Of a stretch of 64,000 nt of DNA, positions 9,069 to 19,000 are shown piece by piece (position 1 is the first letter of the stretch; every line of letters begins with the position of its first letter). Below the pieces are notes generated by a model. The model had not been told where the DNA came from. It did not search any database and was given only the letters and a program-made list of their open reading frames with translations. Made by a program: the position numbers and the translations under genes. Origin of the DNA: Desulfobacter sp. (GTDB taxonomy: Bacteria; Desulfobacterota; Desulfobacteria; Desulfobacterales; Desulfobacteraceae); the NCBI GenBank assembly GCA_028768545.1, contig CP054838.1:4585001-4649000 (forward strand). Direction: 5' to 3'.

Positions 9069-9935
9069 TTATTTTTGTTCCTGAATGAATGCATCATAGT
9101 ATTTTCGCATTAATACTAATTGTTTTTCCTGGGTATGCCCTATTTCCGTAATTTTCCGGTAGGCTTTGGTGGGTTTAATTTTCTGAAGCACACCATTCCA
9201 TTTTTCAATCACCTGCTTACCCCACTCATTTTTTGTACAATTCATATAAACATATGAAAATGGTGGCATTTCAGTGATTGGAATACTGACCAGCTTGCCG
9301 GGCAACCCTATCTTTTTTTGATAATATGAAGACACTATCGGGTATTCTATTGTGTAATCAATACGGCCCATGATGACCATTTTAACCAAAGATTCTGCGC
9401 TTTCAGAGACCCGGGTAAGATTAGAACCTGTTTTTTGATTTGCGATCAAAGAATCTATTTTCCGGGTAAAGGATCTGTTTTTTTCAGCATAGCCTTTCAG
9501 AGAATTTTGCCCAAGCAGCTGAACAATGGAGTAGGATTCCGGGTCGCCTAAAATTTTTGCAGTCTCTTTTTTCATAATGATTGCATTGGGCAAAACAAAT
9601 GTATGGGGCGCTGAATAATATACAAGATCATCTCTTTTACCGGTTTTTAACCCAAAGAGATAACAAACATTTTTATTATTCTCGACCTCATACCAAAATC
9701 GGGCCCAATTCATCTTTTCTGTCACATGGTCATATCCGGGCAAATTCTCCTGTGCCACATTAAGGATATGATTAAACCGGCCGCTGCCTTTGTCTTCGCC
9801 CTCAATAATCATCCAGGGTTTCCAGTCCAGCACCATCCATGTGATCCGTTCTTTGGCCTCTAATTTCAGGCTAACAAAACTTAAAAAAACAACCAGTATA
9901 AAAACAAATCGCTTTTGAATACCAAAACTATTCAT
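9069..9935 (-). CDS. periplasmic substrate-binding-like protein (SBP family 3 type)
   Basis: The 288-residue protein starts MNSFGIQKR and has a signal peptide with a hydrophobic core (FVFILVVFLSFVSL) and a likely cut after LEAKE. The mature part has the bilobal fold signs ITWMVLDWKPWMIIEG and MVIMGRIDYTIEYP. It resembles the small solute-binding proteins often encoded beside sensor genes in this group. GGGAG lies 8 bases before the ATG at 9935, which is preferred over the longer reading from 9971. The sensor gene begins on the base after its stop, which suggests ligand sensing and not transport; no permease is nearby. Confidence 0.75.
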   Translation of the reverse strand: MNSFGIQKRFVFILVVFLSFVSLKLEAKERITWMVLDWKPWMIIEGEDKGSGRFNHILNVAQENLPGYDHVTEKMNWARFWYEVENNKNVCYLFGLKTGKRDDLVYYSAPHTFVLPNAIIMKKETAKILGDPESYSIVQLLGQNSLKGYAEKNRSFTRKIDSLIANQKTGSNLTRVSESAESLVKMVIMGRIDYTIEYPIVSSYYQKKIGLPGKLVSIPITEMPPFSYVYMNCTKNEWGKQVIEKWNGVLQKIKPTKAYRKITEIGHTQEKQLVLMRKYYDAFIQEQK

Positions 9936-10190
9936 GGGCACGCTCCCATATGGGTCAGCTGTTTTTTCCAAAAAAAATCGCCTGATCCTTGGTGTTGTCT
10001 AAAAAATTTTTCATTGAAGATAAAAAAATAATACCAGAACAGACTGCTAAAAACAACGTCTTCCGGGCACTTACCTTCTGGTTTATCAAGTTTACATCTC
10101 CAAATCAGGCAACAAGAAACCTCTTTCAATCTCGAACCGATTCCTGTAAATATGCATGGATATTTTTGATAACAATCAAGGGATTTTCAT
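9936..10190. promoter_or_regulatory. divergent intergenic region
   Basis: The 255-bp gap separates the leftward binding-protein operon from the rightward lysE-like gene and should hold both promoters. It is AT-rich with poly-A and poly-T runs. No operator or clear -35/-10 pair could be fixed. AAGGGA at about 10178 is the ribosome-binding site for ATG 10191. Confidence 0.35.
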
Positions 10191-10815
10191 ATGATCGATA
10201 CTTCGGTTTTAACCCTTTTTATACCCACCTTCTTTTTTGTCTCTGTGACCCCCGGGCATGTGCATGACCCTGGCCCTGACCATGGGGATGACCATTGGGG
10301 TAAAAAAAACCTTTTATATGATGTGGGGAGAGCTTTTCGGCGTTGCCATAGTTTCCATTGCTTCGGTTGTCGGCGTGGCAGGGCTGATGTTAAAATATCC
10401 GGTTTTATTTCTCGCCTTAAAATATGCCGGCGGCGCCTTTCTTTGCTATCTTGGCCTTAAGATGCTGCGGTCCAAAGGAAAAATGCCCCAAGATTTTGAC
10501 CCAAAAAAATTATTAGATGTCAGCAAAAAATCTTTGGTGGTGCAGGGGTTTATCACGGCCATTGCAAATCCCAAGGGCTGGGCATTCATGATCTCTCTTT
10601 TGCCCCCTTTTATCAATCCTGAAAAACCCCTTATGCCCCAACTCACCATTCTGGTCACCATCATTCTGACCACTGAATTTTCCTGCCTGCTTCTCTATTC
10701 AAACGGGGGCAGCACCCTGAGCCGGTTTCTGGCAAAACGAGCAAACCGCTTTCTGCTCAACAGTATTTCAAGACTGTTAATGATGGGTGTGGGCATATGG
10801 CTGGCCGTTGGCTGA
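10191..10815 (+). pseudogene. LysE/RhtB-family exporter, frameshifted near the N-terminus
   Basis: Frame one begins MIDTSVLTLFIPTFFFVSVT and reads into TPG, the family signature position. The rest (MCMTLALTMGMTIGVKKT onward, 185 residues) lies in the next frame. Removing one C from the CCCCC at 10249-10253 restores TPGMCMTLALTMGMTIG, the normal LysE motif. Five or six membrane helices follow, with AIANPKGWAF near the middle as in relatives. The protein would export amino acids. A separate start at ATG 10258 would remove the first helix. The lesion is a single homopolymer base and could be a sequencing error. Confidence 0.75.
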
Positions 10816-12181
10816 TATCCTTTAAATATATTCATTGCCACAAGATGAATACCCGGTTGACTCATCCAAGACCTTTCGAACGGTATTTGCCAAATCAGCT
10901 TTTACAATGGGTTTGTAGGCTAACGCCTTGACACCCATTTTCGCAGCATCTGCTTCGGATATTTTTTTGCTGTATCCCGTACACAAAATCACAGAAATAT
11001 CAGGTCTGATATTCAGCAGTTCCCCTGCCAGTTTATCGCCGGTCAAATTCGGCATTGTCATATCGGAAATAACCAGATCAAATGCTTTGGGTTTTTCTTT
11101 AAACAATTCCAGGGCTTCAAGACTGTTTGTTCTGGTGGTCACAACATAGCCTAATTGTTCAAGCACCTTGCTCCCGATTTTAACAATGGAGGCTTCATCA
11201 TCAACGAAGAGGATGCGTTCACTGCCCCGGGGCAATTGTTCTGTTTCAAAATGATTAGAGGAGGCTCTTTTTTGGGAAACGGGCAGGTAAATGGTAAAGC
11301 AGGTCCCCTTCCCCAGTGTGCTGTCCACAATAATCTGCCCTTGACAGCTTTCAACGATACCGTGAACAACCGCCAACCCCATTCCCGTGCCTTCACCCTT
11401 GGCTTTGGTTGTAAAATAGGGTTCAAAAATAGTGTGAGTATTTTCCAGGGGGATGCCCATGCCTGTGTCAGATACCTTGATCTCGATGTAATGTCCGGGT
11501 CTCAAATCCGGCACAGTGGCCATGGTGTCGATCATTTTATCCTTTAGGCTAAGGTCAAGGATGCCTCCGTTTTCTTCCATGGCATGGGCGGCATTGGTGC
11601 AAAGATTCATCAATACCTGGTGAATCTGGGTAGACGATCCCATGACAAAGGAATCACTATTTAGATTATCCTTGATCTGTATGGTTGTAGGAATCGATGA
11701 TTTTATAAATTTAAGCACCTCTTTGGCAATGATGCTGACCTGGGTGGGTTTGATCTCTTCGTCAGATTGACGGGCAAAGGCCAGGATCTGTTTGACAAGT
11801 TCCTTGGCCCGCATTCCTGCCATGCAAACCTCTTGCAGATCTTCCTCTAACTCGCTCCCTTTTTCAGCGCCATCCAGGGCCAGCTCTGAAAACCCGATAA
11901 TGGATGACAAAATATTGTTAAAATCGTGGGCAATGCCGCCGGCAAGGATGCCGATGGATTCCATTTTCTGGGCTTGGCGCAGCTTTTCCTCTGTTTTTTT
12001 TCTTTGGGTCAGATCAGTTGTGGAAATCAAGGCCCTGCCAAGTTTTTTTTGCTTTTGATCGATCAGCAATTTGATAAAAATATGTCGTGGTTCTCCTGAT
12101 AAGGTCCTAACCTCACCTTCAGACTCAAATTCAAATTTTCCTCGGGACAGAGTAATTATCTCTTCTTTAAATACTTTTAAT

Positions 12182-13492
12182 CAGTAGTGTCCGGTTAGGT
12201 TGTTGCATATAAAAAGCATCTAAAATCATTGAAAAAACAGTCGGTTTTGTGTTGACAAATGTGCGTAAAAATTTTTGTGCGCCTTGAAAATTTAACTCAA
12301 GGAGCTCAAATGACGCACATCTCAGTCCCTAAAAAACAACTACGGTCCCTGAACTTTGACAATTTCAGGTGCCCTCTGATAAAGTCACTTTCAAAAGCAC
12401 CGGAATTACAATCTCGAGGAGACCGCCCTTTAAAAATGACATTCGAAGACCAGATAAATGCTTTGGTTTATTTCCATCTTCAGGAGCACAAGTCTGCCCG
12501 ACATTTAATTCAGGATCTCAAGGAGAATGTTTTTGCTAAAGAAAATATTGCGCCAGACGGTGGTATCAGCCGTAGTAGTTTCTGTGAAGCCATCAATCAC
12601 AGGGGACTCGAACAACTGCAATTTATCTTTGAGGATCTTTATAAACAGGCTCTTGAGTGTCATCCGGGTGAACACGCCGAGTTAGGAGAGTTGGTTTCCA
12701 TTGACGGTAGTCTCATAAATGCAGTCCTTTCAATGCACTGGGCGAACTACAGAAAAGGAAGTAAAAAAGCCAAAGTACATTGCGGATTTGACATTAATCA
12801 CGGAATCCCAAACAAAATCTTTTTGACTGAAGGCAACGGCGCTGAACGCACTTTTGTTCCCAAAATACTTTCCAAGGGGCAAACAGGTGTTATGGATCGT
12901 GGATATCAATCCCATAAAGAATTTGACCTGCTTCAGGAGCAAGGCAAACATTTTGTCTGCCGTATAAAAACCAGGACAACAAGAACAATTATTGATAACC
13001 ACGAGACCCCTTCCGACAGCTACATTTTTTATGATGCACTGGTTAAACTTGGTACTCCGAATCAAAACCAGACGAAAAGGCCTGTTCGGGTTGTTGGCTA
13101 TAAAATTGCTGGCGTCAAATACTATGTGGCAACTGACAGGCATGATTTAACAGCGGAACAAATAGCAACAATTTATAAACTCCGGTGGACCATTGAGGAT
13201 TTTTTCAAATGGTGGAAAGAACATCTGAAGGTATATCATCTCATTGCCCGCAGTGAATACGGCCTTATGGTTCAGATTCTTGGCGGCCTTATCACTTACC
13301 TGTTACTGGCAATCCATTGCCAAAAACAGTTTAATGAAAAGGTCACGATCAAAAGAGTTCGGCAGCTGCGAACCGCCATTCTAAATGACCTGTTTGGCTG
13401 CGAGGAGCAGGGCTCTCATAGTTCAAACAGGGACAATATTGTCAAAGATCAAAAAATTATTGAGCAAGCAAAAACCTAACCGGACATCACTG
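12182..13492 (+). mobile_element. IS4-family element, copy A
   Basis: The element is 1,311 bp with terminal repeats CAGTAGTGTCCGGTTAGGTT (left) and CAGTGATGTCCGGTTAGGTT (right, read inward). It is flanked by an exact 9-bp duplication ACTTTTAAT at 12173-12181 and 13493-13501, showing a simple and fairly recent insertion. It sits within the PAS-encoding part of the hybrid kinase gene, in the opposite orientation. Confidence 0.93.
12310..13479 (+). CDS. IS4-family transposase, copy A
   Basis: The 389-residue DDE transposase begins MTHISVPKKQLRSLNFD; AAGGAG at 12299-12304 supports ATG 12310 over the in-frame ATG at 12259. Catalytic landmarks are VSIDGSLINAVLS (first Asp), GVMDRGYQSHKEF (second Asp) and YKLRWTIEDFFKWWKEHL, the Y-R-E signature of IS4. 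Its protein is identical to that of copy B at the right end of the window. Confidence 0.92.
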   Translation: MTHISVPKKQLRSLNFDNFRCPLIKSLSKAPELQSRGDRPLKMTFEDQINALVYFHLQEHKSARHLIQDLKENVFAKENIAPDGGISRSSFCEAINHRGLEQLQFIFEDLYKQALECHPGEHAELGELVSIDGSLINAVLSMHWANYRKGSKKAKVHCGFDINHGIPNKIFLTEGNGAERTFVPKILSKGQTGVMDRGYQSHKEFDLLQEQGKHFVCRIKTRTTRTIIDNHETPSDSYIFYDALVKLGTPNQNQTKRPVRVVGYKIAGVKYYVATDRHDLTAEQIATIYKLRWTIEDFFKWWKEHLKVYHLIARSEYGLMVQILGGLITYLLLAIHCQKQFNEKVTIKRVRQLRTAILNDLFGCEEQGSHSSNRDNIVKDQKIIEQAKT

Positions 13493-15130
13493 ACTTTTAA
13501 TGAGTCTTGAGTAAAAATTTTATCAAGATTTCCAAACAGCTACTTTTTATTCTCAGCCTTGTGCAGAACAAGGGTGGCCTGGTTGACAGCGATAATTTTA
13601 ACTTTTTGTGCACACTTTAATACTTCAGCAGGATTTTCATTAAAATAAGATTGAAAATCCCTAACTCCATTTTTTCTGAGCGTGGAAAAATAGTCATAAA
13701 TGCCACTGAAATCTTCTTCCCATAAGGGGACTGGTGAATCCTGGAACAGGGTTTTGTAACGGTCATTGCTATGCGCCAGATTAATTTCAGCAATCTTTCG
13801 TTTTTTAATATTCATTGCCAAAAAAAGTATGAGTATTGATTCGGCAAGTATAAACAGAAAAAAGCCCACAATAAACATTTTGTATTTGCCCCAAACCGTT
13901 TGGGTTTTAAATAAAAGAATATGTTCATCAGGGATGTTCTTTTCACTTATCCCAAAGCGTTTCATCTGCCGCCAGTCAAACATATGGATACTGGGGCCCA
14001 ATGATATGGGATCCATTTTATCCAGAGGTTCGCCGTTTAAAATGCGGACAACCATGGTATTGACATGTTTTCCCAGCACATCAGAGCTGCACAAACGGCC
14101 GCCAATGATGCCATGCCCGACATAGGTATCCCATAATCCATACACAGGTACGCTTGATGACCGTGAAATTTCCTCCAATACATCCCTGGGAACAAATGAC
14201 CTGCCTGATGCATCTTTAATAATCAATAAATACAACACGATTGCCCGGGGGGGGGAGTTTGCTGACCTTGTCTAAGATTTCATCCATTGATAAATCTGAC
14301 AAATAATGAAAATTAATTTTATTGGATAAACCCTGGAAATTTTCTTTGGCCTGGGCCTCCCATGAACGTCCCAAAGCTGATTTGCCAGCGACGACATAGA
14401 CATCCCGGGTCTCAGGCTGGATTGACAAGGCCGCGTTTAAGGTCTTGGGCAGATCAATATGGAGATTCACCCCGGTGGCTTTAATTTCAAGGTTTTCAGG
14501 AGTGGCTTTTTTATCAATTAGGGCATAAACAATGGGCGTGTTCTTAAAGGTGGACTGGCAATATTTTTGGATAAAATCCAGCGCAGGAGACATGACCGCA
14601 ATGACGATATCAGGTTTAATTTGTTTATATCTGTGATTGATTAAATCTGCCTGTCGCCTGATACTCTCTTCATCCCTGAATCTGGATCGTTCCAGATATT
14701 CTGTAAAATAGTCCACCCGGGTCTCTTGATCAAACTCAAGATTACGAAAATTTTTATCCAAAACTTCATAGGCAGGCATTCGCGGCTGAAATGAATATAA
14801 AATCAGTATCTTCTTTTTGGTCATTGATGCAGACATCGCGGATGAAACAAAAAAAACAAAAAAAACAAACTAAGAAGAAATGTCTTCTTATTGATCATAA
14901 TACCTCCAAAAACACCTTTAATATCAATTAACCGCTTAGATGGAGTTTTGATTTTTAATTATAAAATGAGTTGTTTCAATTTTGTCAGCATACAATAGAT
15001 TATTTTGGTGAGCAAATTATTAATTTGCTGCATATTGGGGGATACAGCCAAAAGCCCTTGACTTTGGCCCGGACGATTTGTAAAAATGAATAAATGATTG
15101 AATTTTTCATTTTTTCACGAAAGGCGGGTC

Positions 15131-15736
15131 ATGTCTAAAAAATTTACCCTTGAACAAATATATTCTGCAGCCATACCGGTATTTGCCCGATACGGGTATA
15201 AACGGACACGGCTAAAGGATGTTTCCTCTGAACTGGATATGGTTTCCGGCACCCTGTACCGCTATGTAAAAGACAAGCGGGACCTGTACGAACGAAGTGT
15301 TGCCTACGGAATTATGCAATGGCAGACCAAGGTCAGGGCAAGTGTGGAAAAAACCGATGATATCAAAGAAAAATTTATCTGTCTCTGCCAAAAAAGCTAC
15401 CAATACCTGTCCCAGGATCAGAACATGCGCAAAATACTCATGAATGACCCTTCCATTTTCCCCCTCTCCCCCAGAAAAGTCCGGTTTCCCGGGATAGACA
15501 ACACCTCGTTGGATATGATCAAGGCATTGCTGCACAAGGGCGTGGACCAGGGTGTATTCCGAAAAATTGATATAAATTCCACTGCGGAATTCCTATATTC
15601 CATCTATGTGATGTTCATCATCAAAACCTATGTAAAATCGGAGGGCCGTTCATCCTCACTCATGTATGAACAGGGAATTGAACTGATTTTAAACGGATTG
15701 TTAACCGGGACTGATACCCCTAAGACTTTTTTTTAA
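15131..15736 (+). CDS. TetR/AcrR-family transcriptional regulator
   Basis: The 201-residue protein has a TetR helix-turn-helix in residues 5-50 (FARYGYKRTRLKDVSSEL, then VSGTLYRYVKDKRDLY) and an all-helical ligand domain. ATG 15131 is preferred over 15098 because the protein then begins MSKKFTLEQIYSAAIPVF, the usual position for the first helix. The M24 peptidase gene follows after 16 bases, so the pair is co-transcribed. It could also be the repressor of the acyl-CoA operon at 20 kb, whose promoter carries a TetR-type operator, but that is inference. Confidence 0.88.
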   Translation: MSKKFTLEQIYSAAIPVFARYGYKRTRLKDVSSELDMVSGTLYRYVKDKRDLYERSVAYGIMQWQTKVRASVEKTDDIKEKFICLCQKSYQYLSQDQNMRKILMNDPSIFPLSPRKVRFPGIDNTSLDMIKALLHKGVDQGVFRKIDINSTAEFLYSIYVMFIIKTYVKSEGRSSSLMYEQGIELILNGLLTGTDTPKTFF

Positions 15737-15752
15737 AAAAGGAGACCTGCCA

Positions 15753-16922
15753 ATGAATTTTACCATCAACTACCCCAGCCGGATCCAGCGGATGCAAAAA
15801 AAAATGGAAGAGATGGATATTGATGTTTTGATCGGTACCCGCATGGTGAGCGTGACCTTTGTTTCCGGGGCCTTTATCCCCTGGAGGGCCGCGGCTTTGG
15901 TATCCAGGGACGGTCATGTGGAGCTGATCAATTTTCTCATTGACCATGAACGGGTGCGGGCTGAATCCTGGCTGGAACAGGTCACGGCCTATACCCCCCT
16001 GCCCGGAATGGACATGCTGGACATGGCGGTTCTTCAAATCAAGTCAAAGGGCTGGGACAAAGGTAAAATCGGGGTGGAACTGGGCCACTCTCCCCGGGGC
16101 AATACCGGATATCTAGCGGCCACAGAATATGATCTGCTCAAGGAAAACCTTCCCCATGCCACCTTTGTCAATGCAAATGCCGTGGTTGACCAGGCCGGAT
16201 ATATCAAGGATCCCCAGGAAATCATGGTGATGAAACAGGCCACAGCCCTGGCAGATTCTGCCGTTGCCCTGGTGGGAGAATCCTTGAGTGTGGGCATGAC
16301 CGAAGCCCAGGCCGTGGGGATCGGAGAGATGGAATTGCGCCACCTGGGAAGCGAATACCACTGGGCCGTCACCGGGTCCAGTGAAGCCGCCTCAGGATAC
16401 AGAACCGCCTATCCCATGTGCGGCACCACCCAGCCCACGGACAAGATTATCCAGGCCGGTGACAATGTCATTGTGGATTTTCATCCCCTGATTCACACCT
16501 TTATGTCTGATCTTTCCCATAATTTTATTCTGGGCAAGCCCAGCCGGGAGCAGCAGAAACTGGCCGATGCCTACCTTAGTACGGCAGAAACCCTAGTTGC
16601 AAACCTCAAAGCCGGCAACACCGTGGGGGATGTCTGGCACAGGGTAAATGAGGACCTGACCCGGACCGGCTATGTTCAATATGCGGTTCCCTTCTTTGGC
16701 CATGGCCTCGGGGTCCACGGCTATGAATGGTATCCGCCCATTGGAAACAGCGAGGAGTTTACCGGCATTGTTCTGGAAGAAAATGTGGTGGAGGTGGGAT
16801 TTTTGTCCATCACCGTTCCAGGGGTGGGCGGTCTGCGCTTGGAGTGCCCTGTCCAGGTCACCCCGTCCGGCGGTGAAATGCTGGCCTCCACCCCCCTGGC
16901 CGTCACTGTGGTTGATATTTAA
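15753..16922 (+). CDS. M24-family metallopeptidase (Xaa-Pro aminopeptidase-like)
   Basis: The 389-residue protein has a creatinase-like N-terminal domain (residues 1-150) and a pita-bread catalytic domain. Metal-ligand positions are visible: the two aspartates in VIVDFHPLIHTFMSDLSHNF, the histidine in FFGHGLGVHGYEW and a glutamate in GLRLECPVQVT. The usual second glutamate region is ENVVEVGF. AAAGGAG precedes the ATG. It may cleave prolyl dipeptides or creatinase-type amidines. Its pairing with a TetR regulator suggests a specific small substrate. Confidence 0.85.
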   Translation: MNFTINYPSRIQRMQKKMEEMDIDVLIGTRMVSVTFVSGAFIPWRAAALVSRDGHVELINFLIDHERVRAESWLEQVTAYTPLPGMDMLDMAVLQIKSKGWDKGKIGVELGHSPRGNTGYLAATEYDLLKENLPHATFVNANAVVDQAGYIKDPQEIMVMKQATALADSAVALVGESLSVGMTEAQAVGIGEMELRHLGSEYHWAVTGSSEAASGYRTAYPMCGTTQPTDKIIQAGDNVIVDFHPLIHTFMSDLSHNFILGKPSREQQKLADAYLSTAETLVANLKAGNTVGDVWHRVNEDLTRTGYVQYAVPFFGHGLGVHGYEWYPPIGNSEEFTGIVLEENVVEVGFLSITVPGVGGLRLECPVQVTPSGGEMLASTPLAVTVVDI

Positions 16923-17049
16923 CCTGAAGGTCAGAAACTGACAATTTGAGGAGGCTGGATCACAAATAATTTTAAATACAGCAAGTTATAATCTCTTGCC
17001 AAACCAATCCCAAGGGTCGTCACCCTTGGGGCGAACCGATGACTGCCGT

Positions 17050-17091
17050 GCAGTAAAATGAAATTTTGCTTGTTTAATTTCATTTTACTGC
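17050..17091. terminator. perfect 16-bp inverted repeat, probable terminator
   Basis: GCAGTAAAATGAAATT at 17050-17065 is matched exactly by its reverse complement at 17076-17091 with a 10-base loop. It lies 128 bases after the M24 peptidase stop. The stem is AT-rich and no T-run follows directly, so it may act as an mRNA-end stabiliser or processing site and not as a classic terminator. Confidence 0.5.
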
Positions 17092-17208
17092 AACTGCAAA
17101 TATCTGCATTGACTTGGATTAATTTTTCCTATCATGATTGCCTGGATTTTTGTGTACCCGATAAATGCTAATGCGGTGGATAAAATCGGAAGAATGGGTC
17201 AGAACGTC

Positions 17209-17249
17209 AATCAACCGCTCTTTTTTTAGTATCCGGTTGATTTTTTTCT
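17209..17249 (+). terminator. hairpin followed by T-run
   Basis: AATCAACCG at 17209-17217 pairs with CGGTTGATT at 17234-17242, followed by a run of T. This is a classic rho-independent arrangement, though the loop is long (16 bases). It would stop transcripts leaving the peptidase operon. Confidence 0.5.
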
Positions 17250-17659
17250 TTGATGAATGAAATTCCCAACAATCATAAAAAAAGGGTGCTCAGGAAAGAT
17301 TCATCCGGAGGTTTAATCCGAGTCCGGGCGTTTGAATCCTGGTTTGGGGAAATTTTATTCTCATAAAATCCCCAACAAAAAACGCTAAGATATCAATACA
17401 AATCAAAACCGTTTTTCCATATAAATTGAAGCCAGAATTATGCAAGTATGCTTGATTCTGATTAATTCTAAAAAGGAAATTTAACAGGGCATAATTTTGA
17501 TTTTGGCCCACAACCCCGGAACATGGCCGCATACCATATGTCGGGAGTACGGGGCAGGAGAAAAAGAGTCCGTTTATTGCCACCAATTCTGTTTGCCGAC
17601 TTTTAAATTATCTGATAGCAAGAAGGTATCCTGCTACCCACATTGGAGACTAAGACGAG

Positions 17660-19000
17660 ATGAATCATGATATTGGCTATAAATATCGAGGTAGAGGTAA
17701 AGATGTCTTTGAGAGAGACCTTGAGGCTCTATGCAAAAACTATTTTTGGGCTCCAAATTACCAAAATTTAAACGACCCTTGTGAAACCCTTGTTTCGTCT
17801 GAAACTTTAAAACATCAAATTGATGCTTTCTTAAATCTTCCACCTTTTAAAAATATCTCGGCAGAACATCTCTATTTAGCGCTTGATAAAATTATAAATA
17901 AACGATCATCGGTAGGGATTTACTCTTTATCAACTTCCTATGATCATGAGTTACTTTGGGCCTATTATGCCGATTCTCATAAAGGATTTTGCATTCAATA
18001 TGATCTGGATTTGTTGATCAGAAAAAACATCTATCAAAAAGTTCATCATTTTCCAGTAACCTATCAAAATGAACCTCCGTCCATAACACTTTCTGATATT
18101 TCAAAAATGGAAATAAGAAATATTTTTCAGAAGCTATTTGGAACTAAGTCTAAACTTTGGGAACACGAAGAAGAGTATAGAATAATAACAGATATTATTG
18201 GTGAAAATGATTACGATTATTCAGCAGTAACTGCTATTTATTTCGGTTATAGAATGCCCGATGAGCATAAAGAAAAAATTATGGATTTACTCAAAGGGAG
18301 AGGAATAAAATATTATCAAATATTTTTAAAAGATAAATCCTACCAATTTAAAGCTCGCCCAATAAAAGATAAATATAGAAAAAATCAATCATACCTATTT
18401 CAACTTCCTGAAAAAACAGGAATGATTAACTACTCAATTCTTCATAAATCTTATAATCAGTATACGAAAAAAGGAACTATCGAGATACAATTACAGGAAA
18501 AAATTACAGAGAAGCAACTTCAGAAAATAGGCTCGGATTTGAAAAAAAAGTTATTCAGGAGAGCTGATAAGGTGTTTATGTCATATTTTCTCCCTGAAGA
18601 CATGAACGGGGCTGAAACTTGGGCAACAACCCACTGTGAGTTAGGTGATTTTAAAATACAAATCTTAGGGTTTAGTCTCGAACAGGAAATAGAATTAATT
18701 AAAAGTTTTAAAGCGGATACACGGAATATAGTTGGCAGATGGCTCGACCCATCACCGTTCTCCAATCACGGATTAATTCTCTTTAAAGAGAATGGTAGTT
18801 TCCTTTTAGAACGTAAGTTTTCGGACGGAAGTAACTCTATTAAAGTGCTTAAACCTTCTGAAACCAATGGAGGTATTCGATACGATGAAATAGAAGATAA
18901 CACTCATGGTGAATACTTCATAGTTGATGACGATGGCTATCTCCATTACTTTTCAAAAGAGGAAGAATTTATGAAGTTAAAACCATATTTATTATGTTAA
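17660..19000 (+). CDS. DUF2971-domain protein with an extra C-terminal region
   Basis: The 446-residue protein begins with a DUF2971-like domain (about residues 1-235), recognised from LLWAYYADSHKGFCIQYD and KLWEHEEEYRIITDI. DUF2971 proteins are of unknown function and often occur in accessory or defence regions. The middle part (about 255-360) holds FMSYFLPEDMNGAETWATTH, resembling a small domain seen in other uncharacterised proteins. The final part (about 365-446) starts VGRWLDPSPFSNHG and resembles a compact beta domain. GGAGA precedes the ATG. The gene is much more AT-rich than its neighbours and stands alone, suggesting horizontal acquisition. Confidence 0.7.
   Translation: MNHDIGYKYRGRGKDVFERDLEALCKNYFWAPNYQNLNDPCETLVSSETLKHQIDAFLNLPPFKNISAEHLYLALDKIINKRSSVGIYSLSTSYDHELLWAYYADSHKGFCIQYDLDLLIRKNIYQKVHHFPVTYQNEPPSITLSDISKMEIRNIFQKLFGTKSKLWEHEEEYRIITDIIGENDYDYSAVTAIYFGYRMPDEHKEKIMDLLKGRGIKYYQIFLKDKSYQFKARPIKDKYRKNQSYLFQLPEKTGMINYSILHKSYNQYTKKGTIEIQLQEKITEKQLQKIGSDLKKKLFRRADKVFMSYFLPEDMNGAETWATTHCELGDFKIQILGFSLEQEIELIKSFKADTRNIVGRWLDPSPFSNHGLILFKENGSFLLERKFSDGSNSIKVLKPSETNGGIRYDEIEDNTHGEYFIVDDDGYLHYFSKEEEFMKLKPYLLC

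Larger units (their letters stand above)
10822..14898 (-). pseudogene. hybrid sensor histidine kinase with multiple lesions
   Basis: Reassembled, the gene encodes a signal peptide (MINKKTFLLSL), a periplasmic ABC-substrate-binding-like sensor (KKKILILYSFQPRM, VPVYGLWDTYVGHGIIGG), a membrane helix (FIVGFFLFILAESILILFL), a PAS domain, HisKA with GGIAHDFNNIL, HATPase and a receiver domain (ILFVDDEASI, VISDMTMPN). Lesions in order: a frame break in the A8 runs at 14849-14865 (T runs on the coding strand) inside the signal peptide; a one-base excess in the C9 run at 14247-14255; a TAG at 13540-13542 between AENKK and LFGNLDK; and an IS4 insertion in the PAS region with duplicated ACTTTTAAT. Joining across the IS gives QDSLKVFKEEIITLSRGKF in frame. 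The stretch downstream of the IS could still make a kinase core from TTG 12069. Confidence 0.85.
16923..17659. other. 737-bp gene-poor stretch with hairpins
   Basis: No convincing gene is present. It contains a short hairpin (CCAAGGGT with ACCCTTGG) near 17010-17030 and the two stronger hairpins listed separately. A 98-codon open frame on the minus strand (17290-17586) has no recognisable domain or clear ribosome site and is not called. Confidence 0.5.

Noticed and set aside
5792..9935. a complete chemotaxis operon
   Set aside because: Only a CheX-like domain is present; no CheA, CheW, CheY or receptor gene is nearby.
17290..17586. 98-codon minus-strand open frame
   Set aside because: No domain, no clear ribosome site and it lies in a gene-poor stretch; composition does not look coding.
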